A DNA stretch of 64,000 bases from positions 45,044 to 109,043 of the forward strand of contig NZ_FZNN01000016.1 in NCBI RefSeq assembly GCF_900188035.1, given 5' to 3'. Position numbers and translations under genes: made by a program. How positions within the stretch are numbered: the first letter of the stretch is position 1; each line of letters opens with the position of its first letter. Shown in pieces: positions 61,122 through 64,000 of the stretch. This DNA comes from Puniceibacterium sediminis. Its GTDB lineage: Bacteria > Pseudomonadota > Alphaproteobacteria > Rhodobacterales > Rhodobacteraceae. The notes beneath the pieces are model-generated. The model was not told the DNA's origin. It searched no databases and saw only the letters and a list, made by a program, of their open reading frames with translations.

Positions 61122-62708
61122 CTAGTCGGCGGATTTGACTTCGTAAGCGAGGGTGTATTTGTCGCCACGCGGCGAAAACGCGATGCTGTTTTTCGCGCCG
61201 ATGACGACGTTTTCGTAGTGAATCGGAAGGATCCAGGTGCGGTTGAAGATCTTCTCGGAAGCCTGCTTCAGCAACGGCTCACGGCTGGCTTCGTCCAACG
61301 TCGCGGTTGCTTCGTCCAGCAGGGCGTCAATCTCGGTATCGCTGATGCCACCGCCGTTGTAGCGGCCCGTGCCCTTATCGTTGTCGCGTGTTTCGATCAG
61401 CGATACGGCGGGGTTCGAGACTTCACCAGTGTTCACGCCCCAGGAGCCAAGGAACACGCTGTAGGCACCATCGGAATATTTATCCGAATACATCGACCAG
61501 GGCATGACCTCGACACTGGTGTCGATCCCGATGCGCGTCAGCATCTGACCGGCGGCCTGCAGAACATCGCTGTCGTTGACATAGCGACCGGAAGGCCCGT
61601 GAAGCGTCAGCTTGAAACCGTCGGGATAACCGGCATCGGCCAGCAGCTTCTTGGCGCCTTCGGGATCGTAGGCCACCTTTTCCACCGCATCCGAATGACC
61701 AAAATACCCCTCGGCCACGAACTGGTCCGCGACGGTGCCGTTCTTTTGCATCACCCGGTCGACAATCGCCGGACGGTTCATCGACATGAGCATGGCCTTG
61801 CGGACATTTGCATCCTTGAACGGGTTCGACCCAAGCGGCGCGCCGTCCTTGGCCGCCACGAACGGGCTTTCATCCCGGGCAACATCCATACCAAGATAAA
61901 CGATGCGTGTGGACTGCCCGCGAATGGCCTTCAGATTGTCGCTCTTTTCGATGCGGTCGATCCCCTCGGCGGGAAGCGTTTCGATCAGGTCCAGATCGCC
62001 GGATAGAAGCGACGCCAGACGCGCGCCGTTGTCGGGCACAAAGCGCAGGGTCACGGCAGACCATTCCGCTGCACCACCGAAATAATCGTCGTTCCGCACC
62101 AGTTCGAGCCGGTCCCCGGGGACAAAGCTGGCGTATTTGAAAGGTCCGGTGCCGATCGCGGCCGTGCCGTCATCAAAGGCCTGCACGTCGTCACCGACAT
62201 GGTCCGAACTGATGATGCGCAGGCGACTCAGCGAATTCAGGATCATTGGGTCGGGAACAGTCGTCTCGACAATCACATGAAGCGGGTCCGGCGCGGTCAC
62301 ATTCGCGATGTTGCGGGTGTAGCTGGCAAAGCCCTGGCTCGGCTTGTCACGGGCGCGCATCAGCGAAGCGATGACGTCTTCGGCGTCGAAATCGGAGCCG
62401 TCATGGAATTTCACCCCGTCACGCAGGGTGAATTCCCAATGGGTGTCGTCCACGACCTTCCATTCCGTCGCAAGTTGCGGCTGGTTTTCGGCAGCGCCGC
62501 CACGGTTGATGAGGCTGTCGAAGATGTGCCGTGATGTGGCATTGTTTGGTGAGCTGCTGTCTTCGTGCGGGTCCAATGTGGTGGGCGTCGTCGACATACC
62601 GATCGACAGGCTCGGGTCCTGCGCAATGGCCGCAACCGGAAGCGCCACAGTCAGGCCAAGGGCGATGATCGTCTTGTTGAATGTTCGTCGTGTCGGAAGC
62701 GCAGGCAT
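61122..62708 (-). CDS. ABC transporter substrate-binding protein, peptide/nickel (family 5)
   Basis: 528-aa family-5 binding protein with signal peptide residues about 1-29 (GLTVALPVAAIA-Q); RRTFNKTII could also be a weak Tat signal. Mature features: TTPTTLDPHEDSSSPNN, WEFTLRDGVKFHDGSDFDAEDVI (split), IGTGPFKYASFVPGDRLELVR and VRKAMLMSMNRPAIV. ATG 62708 is preceded by AAGGAGAC; the open frame continues upstream to 62795 but without signal-peptide character. First gene of SBP-hydrolase-GGT-B-C-D-F. Divergent from the IclR gene at 62910. Confidence 0.92.
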   Translation of the reverse strand: MPALPTRRTFNKTIIALGLTVALPVAAIAQDPSLSIGMSTTPTTLDPHEDSSSPNNATSRHIFDSLINRGGAAENQPQLATEWKVVDDTHWEFTLRDGVKFHDGSDFDAEDVIASLMRARDKPSQGFASYTRNIANVTAPDPLHVIVETTVPDPMILNSLSRLRIISSDHVGDDVQAFDDGTAAIGTGPFKYASFVPGDRLELVRNDDYFGGAAEWSAVTLRFVPDNGARLASLLSGDLDLIETLPAEGIDRIEKSDNLKAIRGQSTRIVYLGMDVARDESPFVAAKDGAPLGSNPFKDANVRKAMLMSMNRPAIVDRVMQKNGTVADQFVAEGYFGHSDAVEKVAYDPEGAKKLLADAGYPDGFKLTLHGPSGRYVNDSDVLQAAGQMLTRIGIDTSVEVMPWSMYSDKYSDGAYSVFLGSWGVNTGEVSNPAVSLIETRDNDKGTGRYNGGGISDTEIDALLDEATATLDEASREPLLKQASEKIFNRTWILPIHYENVVIGAKNSIAFSPRGDKYTLAYEVKSAD

Positions 62709-62838
62709 GACAGTCTCCTTGTTGGTTTTTTTAGTGCTGGGCACGGTCTTGGGCCGCGCTTCCAACCTGTGTGATGAAAGGCTCAGTAGCCGCACTGTTT
62801 TGGATTTGTAACAACTCTGTCAATCTCGATTTCTAACG

Positions 62839-62889
62839 GTTACGATAGACGTAACATGCGAATCTGAAAATTTCAGACTGATTTCAGAT
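62839..62889. promoter_or_regulatory. Candidate IclR operators in the divergent gap
   Basis: Perfect dyad TCTGAAA-A-TTTCAGA (62863-62877) followed by a further TTTCAGA at 62883-62889, 12 bp after the previous one. Upstream is a second dyad GTTACG-ATAGA-CGTAAC (62839-62855). All lie in the 201-bp gap between the SBP gene and iclR, in AT-rich sequence where promoters of both genes are expected. Confidence 0.5.
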
Positions 62890-62909
62890 TACTTTGAATG
62901 GGATATTTC

Positions 62910-63677
62910 ATGCCGCACAATGAGATTAAAGCAGATATTATTCAATCAGTTGATGTTGCCATCTCTGTGCTGATGGAGGTTGCGGCAAACCCGGATTGCA
63001 GGTTGAGTAACATCGCAAGATCCCTGGGCGAAACCAAACCAAGAATCTTACGTTCGTTACGCACACTGGAACACCGTGGACTGGTGCAAAAGACGCATGA
63101 GGGCGGTTATCTGCTCGGGAATGCGATGCTTGTGCTGGGGACCGCCGCGTCGATGCAGATCGATCTGGTAAAAATTGCAGGACCCGTGCTCGAGTCACTT
63201 GCGCTGAAGGCCTACGAAACCGTGCAGCTGCGCATTCGGGACAACACCGAAGCACTGTGCATTGCCAAGGCCGAGCCGTCCCGCGACCTGCGTGTCCATG
63301 CCGTCGTCGGCCGACGGCGCCCGCTTTACGCCGGGTCCAGCAAGGTGCTTCTGGCGTTCCTGCCCGAGGATTTGCGCAATGAACTTCTGCCAATATCGCT
63401 AGACAGCATGACAGCCCGGACGATTACCGAACGCGCAAAGCTTGTGCAGGAGTTGGAAACGATCCGCGCCACCGGCTATTGTATCAGCCGGGGCGAGGTG
63501 AGCGAACAGCTTGTCTCTGTCTCGCTACCGGTCCGGGGCTATGATGGCAGTGTCCTCGCCGCAATCAACATCGCGGCCCCGGCCTTCAGAACTCAGGAAG
63601 CGGACCTTGATCGCTATCGTTCCCTGCTTGTGGAAGGGGCGGCCAAGATCAGCGCGGGTCTCGGTTGGTCAAGATAG
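62910..63677 (+). CDS. IclR-family transcriptional regulator
   Basis: 255-aa IclR regulator with an HTH near residues 20-60 (CRLSNIARSLGETKPRILRSLRTLEHRG) and effector domain containing HAVVGRRRPLYAGSSKVLLAFLP and YCISRGEVSEQLVSVSLPV. The start is set at ATG 62910 with GGGA 7 nt upstream; ATG 62898 has no ribosome site. Divergent from the third ABC cluster, so the probable regulator of SBP-hydrolase-GGT-BCDF. A GGGGTC/GGCCCC-like stem at 63703-63717 after its stop may help end transcription. Confidence 0.9.
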   Translation: MPHNEIKADIIQSVDVAISVLMEVAANPDCRLSNIARSLGETKPRILRSLRTLEHRGLVQKTHEGGYLLGNAMLVLGTAASMQIDLVKIAGPVLESLALKAYETVQLRIRDNTEALCIAKAEPSRDLRVHAVVGRRRPLYAGSSKVLLAFLPEDLRNELLPISLDSMTARTITERAKLVQELETIRATGYCISRGEVSEQLVSVSLPVRGYDGSVLAAINIAAPAFRTQEADLDRYRSLLVEGAAKISAGLGWSR

Positions 63678-63749
63678 AGCTGGATGCGACCTTGATACGT
63701 CAGGGGTCTGAGGCCCCTCCCCATCCACACCGACGCCGCCCCCTGCCGG

Positions 63750-64000
63750 TTACCGCGCGAAGCGGATCGGGAGTGAGAAGGTGTGTGTGCCTTGGGTTAG
63801 GCCGTTTGGGGCGGCGGGCATTCTGGCTTTCTGGACGGCGCTGATGGCGGCCTGATCTAGGAGGGCATTGCCTGAGGAGCGGGAGATGCCGACGCCTGCG
63901 AGGGTGCCGGAGCTTGTGACCTTGAGCCAGAGCACGACCGTTCCCGATGCGCGCCCGGCCCGGCTGGGATAGCGTTTGAGCCGTTCCACGCGGGTCCGTA
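63750..64000 (-). CDS. TonB-family protein, C-terminal part (runs off window)
   Basis: About 83 residues of an open frame continue past the window edge. They match a TonB C-terminal domain: RLKRYPSRAGRASGTVVLWL, then SSGTLAGVGISRSSGNALLDQAAISAVQKA (split) and PAAPNGLTQGTHTFSLPIRF. The domain contacts the TonB box of outer-membrane receptors. The N-terminal membrane helix and proline-rich spacer would lie beyond 64000. Neighbouring exbB/exbD cannot be assessed. Confidence 0.85.
   Translation of the reverse strand, partial: RTRVERLKRYPSRAGRASGTVVLWLKVTSSGTLAGVGISRSSGNALLDQAAISAVQKARMPAAPNGLTQGTHTFSLPIRFAR

Noticed and set aside
1..64000. tRNA, rRNA, CRISPR arrays, phage genes or defence systems
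   Set aside because: Gaps were read for cloverleaf or repeat patterns and none was found; all large genes are transport, metabolism or regulation.

Overview
The window reads as a high-GC alphaproteobacterial segment, most likely from the Rhodobacteraceae (roseobacter-type). The grounds are strong G/C bias at third codon positions, a dense load of TRAP and dipeptide-type ABC importers, a VPLPA-CTERM surface protein, several IclR regulators, and a short DUF-like protein of a type I associate with this family. Whether it is chromosome or megaplasmid cannot be decided from the sequence. No rRNA, tRNA, CRISPR array, replication origin or phage region was found.

Layout. (1) 0.1-15.4 kb: a small conserved protein, an IclR regulator, then a long rightward cluster: M81/MlrC-like metallopeptidase, dipeptide-type ABC importer (SBP, two permeases, fused double ATPase), two M20 amidohydrolases, a gamma-glutamyltransferase-like Ntn hydrolase, an amidase and an aldehyde dehydrogenase. 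This looks like an import-and-dismantle pathway for a peptide-like or gamma-glutamyl/acylamide substrate. (2) 15.5-20.2 kb: metal handling (CDF exporter; CopA copper ATPase behind a CueR-type promoter) flanking an AT-richer VPLPA-CTERM gene. (3) 20.2-25.3 kb: an exported intradiol-dioxygenase-like protein, then the overlapping thiM-thiE-thiD-tenA operon under a TPP riboswitch whose expression platform hides the thiM Shine-Dalgarno, and an acetamidase/formamidase. (4) 25.6-28.7 kb: a TRAP importer whose binding protein and membrane genes converge. (5) 29.2-34 kb: EmrAB efflux with a divergent TetR regulator and two near-identical palindromes, then a YegD-like Hsp70. (6) 34.3-38.3 kb: a polar amino-acid ABC importer behind a LacI regulator and a clear LacI-type operator. 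(7) 38.5-45.9 kb: an IclR-thiolase-acyl-CoA ligase-tandem PPC operon divergent from a TRAP importer, apparently organic-acid uptake plus CoA activation and thiolysis. (8) 46.0-47.0 kb: remnants of three insertion sequences. (9) 47.1-54.6 kb: LysR regulator, a fumarase/aspartase-superfamily lyase and a second dipeptide-type ABC system. (10) 54.7-62.7 kb: a third such ABC system with split ATPases, a second gamma-glutamyltransferase-like enzyme and an alpha/beta hydrolase, controlled by a divergent IclR. The window ends in the 3' part of a TonB-domain gene.

The recurring theme is catabolic modules: one importer, one or more hydrolases or lyases, and one local regulator. Three carry dipeptide-type ABC importers, two carry gamma-glutamyltransferase homologues, and palindromic operator candidates sit at most of the regulator/operon junctions. 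The least described parts are the M81/M20/GGT/amidase pathway and the tandem-PPC protein tied to an SCP2-type thiolase and acyl-CoA ligase.
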